DNA from: Deferribacteraceae bacterium UBA6799
Lineage (GTDB): Bacteria; Chrysiogenota; Deferribacteres; Deferribacterales; Geovibrionaceae
Direction of reading: 5' to 3'
NCBI GenBank assembly: GCA_002452335.1
Contig: DKFJ01000006.1
Coordinates: forward strand, 120,023 to 184,022
DNA: 64,000 bases
Shown here: positions 49,141 to 55,892 of the stretch, piece after piece
Position numbering within the stretch: the first letter of the stretch is position 1
How the letters are laid out: each line of letters starts with the position of its first letter
The notes under the pieces: generated by a model
The model's input: only the letters and a program-made list of their open reading frames with translations
The model's database searches: none
What the model was told of the DNA's origin: nothing
Made by a program: the position numbers and the translations under genes

Positions 49141-50404
49141 TATCCTTACGATATTTCCCGATATGTTTTCAGTGCCTTTCTCGCTGGGCGTTTTGTCTAA
49201 GGCTGTGGAATCCGGTTTTTTTGCCATTAACCCCGTTGATATAAGGAGCTACACCACAGACAAACACCGCATCACGGATGACTATCAGTATGGCGGCGGA
49301 CAGGGACTTGTTATGAAGCCGGAACCTATCGTAAACGCTGTCAGAGACATCAAACAAAAAGAGGGCGATACCCACGTTGTGCTCATGGACCCCAGGGGTA
49401 AGAAATTTACCCAGAAGGACGCCGAAAGGCTCTCTGAGTATGATAGCCTCACATTCATCTGCGGCCGGTACGAAGGCGTTGATGAACGGGTTGTCGATCT
49501 TGTTGTTGATGAGTCGCTCTCACTGGGCGATTTTGTGCTGACAGGAGGCGAGTTTGCCTCAATGGTTATGATCGATTCCATCGCAAGGCTTCTGCCGGGT
49601 GTTTTAGGTGATGAAAACTCACATGTAGATGACTCTCACTCATCGGGCATGCTCGAGTTCCCGCATTACACGAGACCCTATGAATATGAAGGACTGAAGG
49701 TTCCGGACATTCTTCTATCCGGACACCACGCGGAGATCGAAAAGTGGAGGCGTAAGCTGTCGCTGGAGATCACTGCGAAAAACAGACCCGACATGCTGAA
49801 GGACATGGAATTGTCCGAGGACGATAAAAAAGTTCTTGACATCTGCGTCCCGAAAAAGAAAATATACGTCGCTCTGCTCCACTATCCCATGAAGGACAAG
49901 GAGAAGGTGAACGTGGCGACCTCCATTACAAATATGGATCTCCACGACATCTCCAGAAGCTGCACCACATATGACGTACGCAAATACTTCGTGGTGACGC
50001 CTCTTAAGGCTCAGCGTGACATAGCGTCACGGGTTATCGAGCACTGGCTGAAGGGATACGGAGCCACTTATAACGTCAACAGGAAGCAGGCCTTTGAGAA
50101 CACTGTTCTCTCTGAAGGGCTTCTGGACGTGATAGCCGAGATCGAAAAGCTCGAAGGCGAGCGTCCGGTGGTTATCGCTACAACGGCGAGAGACTCACGG
50201 GCGAACATCGGGTTTGAGGAAACGGCGAGGCTCTCGGAGGACAAACCATGCCTTATCATTTTTGGTACTGGCTGGGGGTTCACCGAGGATGTTTTTAAAA
50301 TGTCGGACAGAGTGCTTAAACCGATAAAAGGGGCTGGCAGATTCAACCATCTCTCGGTCAGAAGCGCTGTGGCCATTATATTAGACAGGATACATAGTTT
50401 TTAG
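49127..50404 (+). CDS. trmD: tRNA (guanine-N1)-methyltransferase TrmD fused to a second SPOUT domain
   Basis: A 425-residue fusion. Residues about 1-240 are TrmD (LTIFPDMFSVPFSLGVLSKA, GGGQGLVMKPEPI, FICGRYEGVDERV, SLGDFVLTGGE) which methylates G37 of tRNA, and the trefoil knot and C-terminal domain are complete (PHYTRPYEYEGLKVPDILLSGHH). Residues about 245-425 (KIYVALLHYPMKDKEKVNVA, ATSITNMDLHDISRSC, IFGTGWGFTEDVF, RFNHLSVRSAVAIILDR) are the RNA methyltransferase-like family Pfam PF09936, a SPOUT fold of unknown target, which in many relatives is a separate gene after trmD. The start is a GTG inside rimM. Confidence 0.93.
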   Translation: MKTFNILTIFPDMFSVPFSLGVLSKAVESGFFAINPVDIRSYTTDKHRITDDYQYGGGQGLVMKPEPIVNAVRDIKQKEGDTHVVLMDPRGKKFTQKDAERLSEYDSLTFICGRYEGVDERVVDLVVDESLSLGDFVLTGGEFASMVMIDSIARLLPGVLGDENSHVDDSHSSGMLEFPHYTRPYEYEGLKVPDILLSGHHAEIEKWRRKLSLEITAKNRPDMLKDMELSEDDKKVLDICVPKKKIYVALLHYPMKDKEKVNVATSITNMDLHDISRSCTTYDVRKYFVVTPLKAQRDIASRVIEHWLKGYGATYNVNRKQAFENTVLSEGLLDVIAEIEKLEGERPVVIATTARDSRANIGFEETARLSEDKPCLIIFGTGWGFTEDVFKMSDRVLKPIKGAGRFNHLSVRSAVAIILDRIHSF

Positions 50405-50415
50405 GAGGCTCATCC

Positions 50416-50775
50416 ATGAAAAATAAACTGATCGCTTCTGTAGAGGCGATGTACAAAACAGAGAAAGAAATTCCTGCTTTCCGCTCAGGCGATACAGTCA
50501 GAGTTTATTTCCGCATCGTGGAAGGAAACAAAGAGCGTATTCAGGCATATGAGGGTCTTGTACTCAAGATTCACAGAAACAGCACCAACTCTACCTTCAC
50601 CGTCAGAAAGATGGTCGGCGACATAGGCGTGGAAAGAACATTCCCCTATATGTCACCCAGAATCGACAAAATCGAACTGATCAGACAGGGTAAAGTACGT
50701 CAGGCTAGACTCTTCTACATGAGAGACCTGAGAGGCAAGGCTGCCAGAATTAAAGAAAGAAGGAAAGGTCTTTAA
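50416..50775 (+). CDS. rplS: Ribosomal protein bL19
   Basis: A 119-residue large-subunit protein (VEGNKERIQAYEGLVLKIH and the LRGKAARIKERRK tail). AGGAGG precedes the ATG, 11 bases after trmD. Last gene of the rpsP operon; no terminator is seen before the next promoter. Confidence 0.98.
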   Translation: MKNKLIASVEAMYKTEKEIPAFRSGDTVRVYFRIVEGNKERIQAYEGLVLKIHRNSTNSTFTVRKMVGDIGVERTFPYMSPRIDKIELIRQGKVRQARLFYMRDLRGKAARIKERRKGL

Positions 50776-50787
50776 TCCATAAATTGC

Positions 50788-50816
50788 TTGACATATCAAT
50801 GCATATTTAATAGATT
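50788..50816 (+). promoter_or_regulatory. Sigma-70-type promoter for rplM-rpsI
   Basis: TTGACA (50788-50793), 17-base spacer, TAGATT (50811-50816), 30 bases before the rplM ATG. Confidence 0.75.
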
Positions 50817-50846
50817 ACAAGGCTCACATATTTGACGAGGTTTATA

Positions 50847-51278
50847 ATGAAAAGCTATTGGGCAAAACCCGACGAAATAGAAAAGAAATGGTATGTGCTT
50901 GACGCTAAAGGTCAGGTTCTCGGACGCATAGCTACACAGATAGCTATGACACTGATGGGAAAAACAAAACCCACATATACACCCTCCATCGACACAGGCG
51001 ACTTCGTTGTTGTTGTCAACGCTGACAAATTCATCGTTACAGGCGCTAAGATGGATGACAAAATGTACTACAGACACTCAGGTCACCTCGGCGGTCTTAA
51101 AGAGAGAACTCTGAAAGAAATGCTGGATAAAAAACCTGAAGATGTTATCAGACTGGCAGTTAAGAACATGCTCCCCAAAACAAGAATGGGCAGAGCTATG
51201 CTCACTAAACTGAAGATCTATACAGGCTCAGAGCACCCCCATGCTGCTCAGAACCCCGAAACTTTCGTGCTGAAGTAA
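50847..51278 (+). CDS. rplM: Ribosomal protein uL13
   Basis: About 143 residues from the ATG at 50847 (MKSYWAKPDEIEKKWYVLDA), with the frame also open from a TTG 15 bases earlier. GRIATQIAMTLMGK, MYYRHSGHLGGLKERTL and GSEHPHAAQNP are standard uL13. GACGAGG lies before the start; rpsI follows after ten bases. Confidence 0.98.
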   Translation: MKSYWAKPDEIEKKWYVLDAKGQVLGRIATQIAMTLMGKTKPTYTPSIDTGDFVVVVNADKFIVTGAKMDDKMYYRHSGHLGGLKERTLKEMLDKKPEDVIRLAVKNMLPKTRMGRAMLTKLKIYTGSEHPHAAQNPETFVLK

Positions 51279-51288
51279 GGAGATATTG

Positions 51289-51678
51289 ATGGCTGACTAT
51301 ACATACGGAACAGGCAGAAGAAAAACATCCTGTGCCAGAGTTTTCATCAAACCCGGCAAAGGCAACATCACAATAAACGGAAAAGAAGCCGCTGCTTATT
51401 TTGAGAGACCTACTCTCACTATGATCAGCCTTCAGCCTCTGGTTACTGTTAACGCCGAGGGCAAATTCGACCTCTACATCACAGTAAAAGGCGGCGGGAA
51501 ATCAGGTCAGGCCGGCGCTGTGCGCCACGGTCTCGCAAGAGCTCTGTGTGAGTTCGACGCGACTAACCGTCCCGCTCTGAAGAAGGAAGGTTTCCTTACC
51601 AGAGATTCAAGAGCTGTTGAGCGTAAGAAACCTGGTAAACCTAAAGCCAGAAAGTCTTCTCAGTTCTCAAAACGTTAA
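51289..51678 (+). CDS. rpsI: Ribosomal protein uS9
   Basis: About 129 residues from the ATG at 51289, after AAGGAGA. YGTGRRKTSCARVFIKPGKG, GGGKSGQAGAVRHGLARAL and the basic tail ending QFSKR, which reaches the P-site tRNA, are all present. Ended by a strong UUCG-loop terminator. Confidence 0.98.
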   Translation: MADYTYGTGRRKTSCARVFIKPGKGNITINGKEAAAYFERPTLTMISLQPLVTVNAEGKFDLYITVKGGGKSGQAGAVRHGLARALCEFDATNRPALKKEGFLTRDSRAVERKKPGKPKARKSSQFSKR

Positions 51679-51696
51679 TCAATACGGACTATATAC

Positions 51697-51725
51697 AAAA
51701 AAGGTCTCTTCGGAGACCTTTTTTT
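51697..51725 (+). terminator. Intrinsic terminator of rplM-rpsI
   Basis: AAAAAAGGTCTC (51697-51708), TTCG tetraloop, GAGACC (51713-51718), seven T. Confidence 0.95.
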
Positions 51726-51739
51726 ATTTCAGGTGATTT

Positions 51740-52027
51740 ATGTCGATTCATCATTTAATTTTTAATGCCGGCTTCAGCTATCTTTTATGGATTCTTCCCG
51801 GAATAATTGCGGCTTTTGTGGCGCATTCCAAACACAGAAGCGCTCTGGGCTGGTCTTTTCTATGCGTAATATTTCCTTTTGCTCTGATCATACTTCTGCT
51901 GATGGGTGATAAGTGCTGCGACAGACCGGAAGAATCAATATACGCGCCCTGTCCTTACTGCAAAGAACCGATAAGAAAGGATGCTGTGCTGTGCAGATTC
52001 TGCCGGATGACGATACAGAGACCCTAA
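51740..52027 (+). CDS. Small membrane protein with zinc ribbon, unknown function
   Basis: A 95-residue protein: two hydrophobic segments (about 10-28, FSYLLWILPGIIAAFVA, and 38-57, GWSFLCVIFPFALIILLL) followed by a zinc ribbon CPYCKEPIRKDAVLCRFCR. Such small anchored zinc-ribbon proteins are common but uncharacterised. It begins right after the rpsI terminator with an AGGTGATTT leader and converges on the DsrE gene: the two stop codons interleave (52024-52027). Confidence 0.7.
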   Translation: MSIHHLIFNAGFSYLLWILPGIIAAFVAHSKHRSALGWSFLCVIFPFALIILLLMGDKCCDRPEESIYAPCPYCKEPIRKDAVLCRFCRMTIQRP

Positions 52028-52380
52028 AAGGTAAGAATCCTGTTGCTCGCCATAGTCAGCTCCGCCAGCTCGTTCATGGTGCTTTTCACGTCTGGACTGA
52101 AATAGGGCTGGTTTTTGTGTATGCCGCATCTGGCCATGCACGTTCCGCATACTTTTAGTTTTATTCCTTTTTCCATCAGTCCTTTCAGCATCTGCACCAG
52201 ATCGGCGTCATAGCTGTCCGGCTTTGCTGTGCAGTCTCTGGCTAGATCTACGGAATCATTCATCAGAAAAACGGTGACGTCGCATCCTTTTTGGTTTAGA
52301 GTATCGGCGAGCCTTAGCCCGTTCCATGTTTTGTCGGTGCCGTCATACGGGTGTGAGTTAAAAATTATCAGGGTTTTCAT
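52024..52380 (-). CDS. DsrE-family sulfur-relay-type protein
   Basis: A 118-residue protein of the DsrE/DsrF/TusD-like fold, starting MKTLIIFNSHPYDGTDKTW with DVTVFLMNDSVDLA in the standard second strand. The Cys-rich loop KVCGTCMARCGIHK supplies three cysteines, one at the position used to carry a persulfide in the family. Start has GGAGG on the minus strand. It is divergent from an ArsR-type regulator across a gap containing three perfect AGCTAATT repeats, so it is probably the regulated target. Different from the DsrE protein at 1664. Confidence 0.85.
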   Translation of the reverse strand: MKTLIIFNSHPYDGTDKTWNGLRLADTLNQKGCDVTVFLMNDSVDLARDCTAKPDSYDADLVQMLKGLMEKGIKLKVCGTCMARCGIHKNQPYFSPDVKSTMNELAELTMASNRILTF

Positions 52381-52390
52381 TTTGCCTCCT

Positions 52391-52416
52391 AAGCTAATTA
52401 GCTAATTAGCTAATTG
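52391..52416. promoter_or_regulatory. Triple 8-bp repeat, probable operator for dsrE/arsR
   Basis: AGCTAATT occurs three times head to tail, 52392-52415. Because TTAGCTAA is itself palindromic, the array offers two overlapping dyads, as expected for a winged-helix dimer. It lies in the 69-base gap between the divergent genes, over the likely promoter of the minus-strand gene. Confidence 0.7.
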
Positions 52417-52449
52417 TAAATACATGATGCTGTAAATGCAAGGAGTATT

Positions 52450-52779
52450 ATGCTTACAGAAGATGAAAAGGTAAAGATTTTTAAGGCGCTTGGCAATGGA
52501 ACAAGGCTGGCTATTTTGATGAATATGCTAAGAAAGCCTTACGTATGCAGTGTTAACGAAGGTTCGGAATTAATGGACATTTTAGGTCAGGCTGCATGTG
52601 TGGGTTCAATAGCAAGGGAGTTTAATTTTACTGCACCCACTATTTCGCGGCATTTGAAAGAGTTGCGTGAAGCAGGTCTTATTATCATGTATAAGGAAGG
52701 CAACAGAATATTTGTCGTTCCCAATAACGATGTAATTAGGGAAATAGTGGAGTTTACATCCGGGCTGATACCACGCTGA
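52450..52779 (+). CDS. ArsR-family transcriptional regulator
   Basis: A 109-residue winged-helix repressor: KIFKALGNGTRLAILMNML, then the recognition part SIAREFNFTAPTISRHLKELREAGLI and wing YKEGNRIFVVPN. Cysteines at about 33 and 50 flank an unusual stretch before the recognition helix, which could serve metal, redox or persulfide sensing; they are not in the classic ELCVCDL site. Codon use is richer in A/T than in neighbours, hinting at later acquisition. GGAGT precedes the ATG. The 3' end overlaps the convergent LarE-like gene by 26 bases. Confidence 0.87.
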   Translation: MLTEDEKVKIFKALGNGTRLAILMNMLRKPYVCSVNEGSELMDILGQAACVGSIAREFNFTAPTISRHLKELREAGLIIMYKEGNRIFVVPNNDVIREIVEFTSGLIPR

Positions 52780-53440
52780 CGATATACAGATAATCGCTCT
52801 CTGTCAAACAGACAGGTTTTTTGAATACTATCCTGTTTTCGTCTCGGCGGTATCTGATTCCGTTAAATTTATTTCTCAGCATATCCTCGGCTTTTTCCAC
52901 CTCAAACATGCTTGATTCATCTATGGTCAGCAGTCTGGACGCTTTGCATGATTCATCGTGAAATTCTACATTCAGCGATGCCACAGTGTGGTGGACAAAA
53001 TCCTTTCCAAATCCGAAATCACGCAGAATAGACACAGTGCCGGTCTCCTTCAGCGCCCTGTATCCCGGGCGATCATCCGGTATGTCGTCTGAGTTGGTGC
53101 CGTCCAGAATAACGTCAGACTCAGACAGTTCTTTTATTTTATTCAGAATAGCTTTTTTACAGTGATAGCATCTGGCGTTTTTGTCGGTGAAGAATTCTTC
53201 GGGCATATCCGCCTGAAAGACAACATGCCTGACACCCAGTTTTTCGCATATGGCAGCGGCGTTCTCTATTTCATAGCGGAAGATGTGGCTGTTGGCGCAG
53301 GTGTAGGCTGTAACGTTTTCCGGTCCTAAGAACTCTGCGGCGAGCATCAGAACGCATGTGCTGTCTGCCCCTCCGCTGAAGGCGACTGAGGCTGTTTTAA
53401 ACCCGCTAAAAAACTTCCGCAATGTAGCCACCGCCGACAA
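52754..53440 (-). CDS. LarE-like PP-loop ATPase (sulfur transferase family)
   Basis: A 228-residue PP-loop protein with SGGADSTCVLMLA and the LarE marks RCYHCKKAILNKI, DGTNSDDIPDDRPG and SCKASRLLTI, the last containing the Cys that in lactobacilli gives up its sulfur to the nickel-pincer cofactor. Shorter than LarE (about 270), mainly at the end. No larB, larC or racemase gene is near. The open frame starts at a TTG (53440), with a GTG nine bases in; both lie within the end of mnmA (35-base overlap), so translation is coupled to another tRNA/sulfur PP-loop enzyme. It may serve a different thiolation. Confidence 0.75.
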   Translation of the reverse strand: MSAVATLRKFFSGFKTASVAFSGGADSTCVLMLAAEFLGPENVTAYTCANSHIFRYEIENAAAICEKLGVRHVVFQADMPEEFFTDKNARCYHCKKAILNKIKELSESDVILDGTNSDDIPDDRPGYRALKETGTVSILRDFGFGKDFVHHTVASLNVEFHDESCKASRLLTIDESSMFEVEKAEDMLRNKFNGIRYRRDENRIVFKKPVCLTESDYLYIVSVVSARM

Positions 53441-54440
53441 CTATATCGTTATTATAGACACAGGCGACCTGTCCGGGCGTGGGGGCGAATTCCGGATTGT
53501 CGAAAAGTATGGTGGCAGTGTCTGACGGCTGTATCTCCACCATGCAGTCCACCGGAGCCATACGGTAGCGTATTTTGACCTGAGCTCTGAAAATTCTGTC
53601 GTGGTCGCCGGGAAATTCGCAGAATTGCAGCTTGACTCCTCTGCCTGTTACATTCTCTTTGTCGGAAAGAAGAATATCGCCTGATTTCGCATCGATATGC
53701 TTTACGAAGAGCGGTTCGTGATAGCCGATCTCCAGTCCCTTGCGCTGTCCCACTGTATAATAGATGATGCCTTTGTGTTCTTTTATCCTTTTGCCGTTCA
53801 GGATGAACCAGCCTTTTTTGATATTTTCCGGCGAAAGGCGTTGCTCCAGAAAATCCCTGTAGTCGCCGTCCATCAGAAAACAGATGTCCTGACTCTCCTT
53901 CTTCTCAGCCACAGACAGCCCCAGCTCCGCCGCCTTCGCTTTTACTGTTTCCTTGTCCAGTCCGCCCAGCGGAAATTCGATCACCTCAACCTGAAAGGAC
54001 TTTAACAGGCTCAGATAGTATGACTGGTCTTTCTTGGCGTCCAGTCCCTTTGAGGCGTGCCAGTTGCCGTTATACATGACTTTATTGGCGTAGTGTCCGG
54101 TGACGATTTTTTCGCACTGGGATGTTTTCATCTCACGGAAAAGATAGTTGAACTTGGCGTGTCTGTTGCAGTGACAGCAGGGGTTGGGTGTTCTGCCCAT
54201 TTTATATGTGCGCACGAAGTATGAGATGACGTCCTCGTGAAAAAACTTTGTATAGTCGGCATAATACCAGTTGATGCCCAGTTCCTTTGCCGCTTTTTCA
54301 CCGTCGGCTATGGCCTGTTCCTGTTCATCGAAGAATTTAATGGTAACGCCGGTGACGTCGTATCCCTGTTCCTTCATCATATGGGCGCAGAGCGTGCTGT
54401 CCACACCTCCGCTCATGGCAATCAATACTTTTGTTTTCAA
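53406..54440 (-). CDS. mnmA: tRNA-specific 2-thiouridylase MnmA
   Basis: A 344-residue enzyme that thiolates U34 of Glu, Gln and Lys tRNAs. PP-loop MSGGVDSTLCAHMM, the first Cys region GRTPNPCCHCNRHAKFNYL, GHYANK, the catalytic-Cys segment ESQDICFLMDGDYRDFL, and the C-terminal barrel ending ACVYNNDIVVGGGYIAE are all present. The sulfur donor system (IscS/Tus) is not in the window, though DsrE proteins are. Own promoter upstream; the LarE-like gene starts within its 3' end. Confidence 0.96.
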   Translation of the reverse strand: MKTKVLIAMSGGVDSTLCAHMMKEQGYDVTGVTIKFFDEQEQAIADGEKAAKELGINWYYADYTKFFHEDVISYFVRTYKMGRTPNPCCHCNRHAKFNYLFREMKTSQCEKIVTGHYANKVMYNGNWHASKGLDAKKDQSYYLSLLKSFQVEVIEFPLGGLDKETVKAKAAELGLSVAEKKESQDICFLMDGDYRDFLEQRLSPENIKKGWFILNGKRIKEHKGIIYYTVGQRKGLEIGYHEPLFVKHIDAKSGDILLSDKENVTGRGVKLQFCEFPGDHDRIFRAQVKIRYRMAPVDCMVEIQPSDTATILFDNPEFAPTPGQVACVYNNDIVVGGGYIAEVF

Positions 54441-54469
54441 TGCTGTCTCCGTGTGATAAACATGCAGAT

Positions 54470-54498
54470 AACATAAACTGATGCGGTCATATTTTCAA
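54470..54498 (-). promoter_or_regulatory. Sigma-70-type promoter for mnmA
   Basis: On the minus strand: TTGAAA (54498-54493), 17-base spacer, TATGTT (54475-54470), 29 bases before the ATG. Confidence 0.6.
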
Positions 54499-54567
54499 CA
54501 GTGTTTTCGGCGGCAAATAAAATGCCGTTTAGCAGGGCTGGGTTTTGCGCCATAGCCGTATTGTTAT

Positions 54568-54595
54568 TTGACACGGCGCATTTTTACGGTATATT
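54568..54595 (+). promoter_or_regulatory. Sigma-70-type promoter for HAD hydrolase gene
   Basis: TTGACA (54568-54573), 16-base spacer, TATATT (54590-54595), 23 bases before the ATG at 54619 with GAGGAG between. Confidence 0.75.
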
Positions 54596-54618
54596 AATGA
54601 ATCTGAGGAGATTTATTT

Positions 54619-55218
54619 ATGATTAGAGCTGTATTCTTTGATTTTGGCGGTGTTATAGCGGAAGAGGGCTGGGTGAACGGTTTAACTGATATAGCCCATC
54701 ATCACGGATTTTACCCGCCCATGTTTTTTGACGACGCCTGCGATGTGCTCTGGAGCACTGGATATATGTACGGCAGAGCTGACGAGAACACTTTCTGGGA
54801 GAAGCTGGGCGAGAGATATGATTTTCGCATGACCGTAGACGAGATGCGCAGCGCTATATTTAAAAAATTTGTTATCAGACAGGATGTTCTGGACGTGATA
54901 AAGAGGATCAGGGAGGCTGGATACCGGACGGCTATCCTCAGCGACCAGGTGAACTGGCTGGATGAATTCAACGATAGATACGGTTTTTTTGACCTGTTCG
55001 ACAAGGTGTTCAACTCTTACCATCTGGGTATAGGCAAAAAGGATGAAAGAGTTTTTCCCATGGTGTGCGATGAAATGGGAGTGGATATAGAGGACGCGCT
55101 TTTTGTGGATGACAACGAAGGACACATAGACAGGGCGAAGAACTGCGGTATGCAGGTGTTGTTGTTCGGCGACCCTGCGGAAGATATTAAAAAACTGGAA
55201 AAAATACTGAATATATAA
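54619..55218 (+). CDS. HAD-superfamily hydrolase
   Basis: A 199-residue HAD phosphatase of the YihX/epoxide-hydrolase-like subgroup: nucleophile Asp in VFFDFGGVIAEEGW, motif II AILSDQVNW (Ser), Lys in GIGKKDERVF and acidic motif IV ALFVDDNEGHIDRAK. The second Asp of DxD is Gly here, as is common in this subgroup. Cap domain is the small helical type. Substrate unknown. Eleven bases before an isochorismatase-family gene, with which it forms a two-gene unit ended by a terminator. Confidence 0.88.
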   Translation: MIRAVFFDFGGVIAEEGWVNGLTDIAHHHGFYPPMFFDDACDVLWSTGYMYGRADENTFWEKLGERYDFRMTVDEMRSAIFKKFVIRQDVLDVIKRIREAGYRTAILSDQVNWLDEFNDRYGFFDLFDKVFNSYHLGIGKKDERVFPMVCDEMGVDIEDALFVDDNEGHIDRAKNCGMQVLLFGDPAEDIKKLEKILNI

Positions 55219-55228
55219 GGAGCGGCGA

Positions 55229-55774
55229 ATGAAACAGATACTGGATAAAAGCACAACGGCTCTGGTGGTTATCGACATTCAGGATAAGCTGGTTAAGGCG
55301 ATGGATGAAGATGTGCTGAAAAAGATTACAGAGAATAATCTGCGTCTGATAAAAGGCGCTAACGTGATGGGGCTGAAAACACTCTTTACCCAGCAGTATT
55401 CCAAAGGACTGGGCGATACCGTCATGACGCTGAAAGACCATCTCAGCGGTGAACACATAGAGAAGACTTCTTTCTCATGCTGCGGTGTGACAGATTTCAA
55501 CGAATCTCTGAAAGGGATCAGGTCTGTGGTGCTCAGCGGTATGGAAACCCATGTGTGTGTGCTTCAGACCGCTCTGGATCTGATGAACGCCGGCTATGCA
55601 GTACATATCGCTGCGGATGCCGTATGTTCCAGAAGCAAATTCAACTGGCAGACAGGTCTCCGTATGATGGAGGGAGCGGGGGCCGTTATCACCTGTACTG
55701 AAACAGTGCTGTTTCAGCTGGTAAAAGGCGCCGGAACTCCGGAATTCAAAGAAATTTCCAATATTATAAAATAA
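55229..55774 (+). CDS. Isochorismatase-family cysteine hydrolase
   Basis: A 181-residue hydrolase with catalytic Asp in TTALVVIDIQDKL, the cis-peptide turn and Cys nucleophile in VVLSGMETHVCVLQTALDL. Family members include nicotinamidases and YcaC-like enzymes; the YcaC-like spacing (KTSFSCCGVTDF, SRSKFNWQTGLRMM) fits best, whose substrates are not known. GGAGCGG precedes the ATG. Paired with the HAD gene upstream. Confidence 0.9.
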   Translation: MKQILDKSTTALVVIDIQDKLVKAMDEDVLKKITENNLRLIKGANVMGLKTLFTQQYSKGLGDTVMTLKDHLSGEHIEKTSFSCCGVTDFNESLKGIRSVVLSGMETHVCVLQTALDLMNAGYAVHIAADAVCSRSKFNWQTGLRMMEGAGAVITCTETVLFQLVKGAGTPEFKEISNIIK

Positions 55775-55778
55775 TCAG

Positions 55779-55796
55779 GGGGCGTGAGCCCCTTTT
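55779..55796 (+). terminator. Intrinsic terminator after isochorismatase-family gene
   Basis: GGGGC (55779-55783), GTGA loop, GCCCC (55788-55792), TTTT. Confidence 0.85.
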
Positions 55797-55877
55797 GTAT
55801 ATATATAAATATTGAGTAAAAAATATGCAATATTTCTACTATTTTTGATAGTGACTGTTGATTATTTTTTCATCATG

Positions 55878-55891
55878 ATGTAATGTTACAT
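55878..55891. promoter_or_regulatory. Inverted repeat abutting a start codon
   Basis: ATGTAA (55878-55883), TG, TTACAT (55886-55891), one base before the ATG at 55893. It occupies the place where a ribosome site should be, so it could be an operator or autoregulatory site; no Shine-Dalgarno is visible. Confidence 0.5.
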
Positions 55892-55892
55892 T

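Noticed and set aside
52450..52779. Classic arsenic-sensing ArsR
   Set aside because: The ELCVCDL metal motif is absent and no arsenic resistance gene is near.
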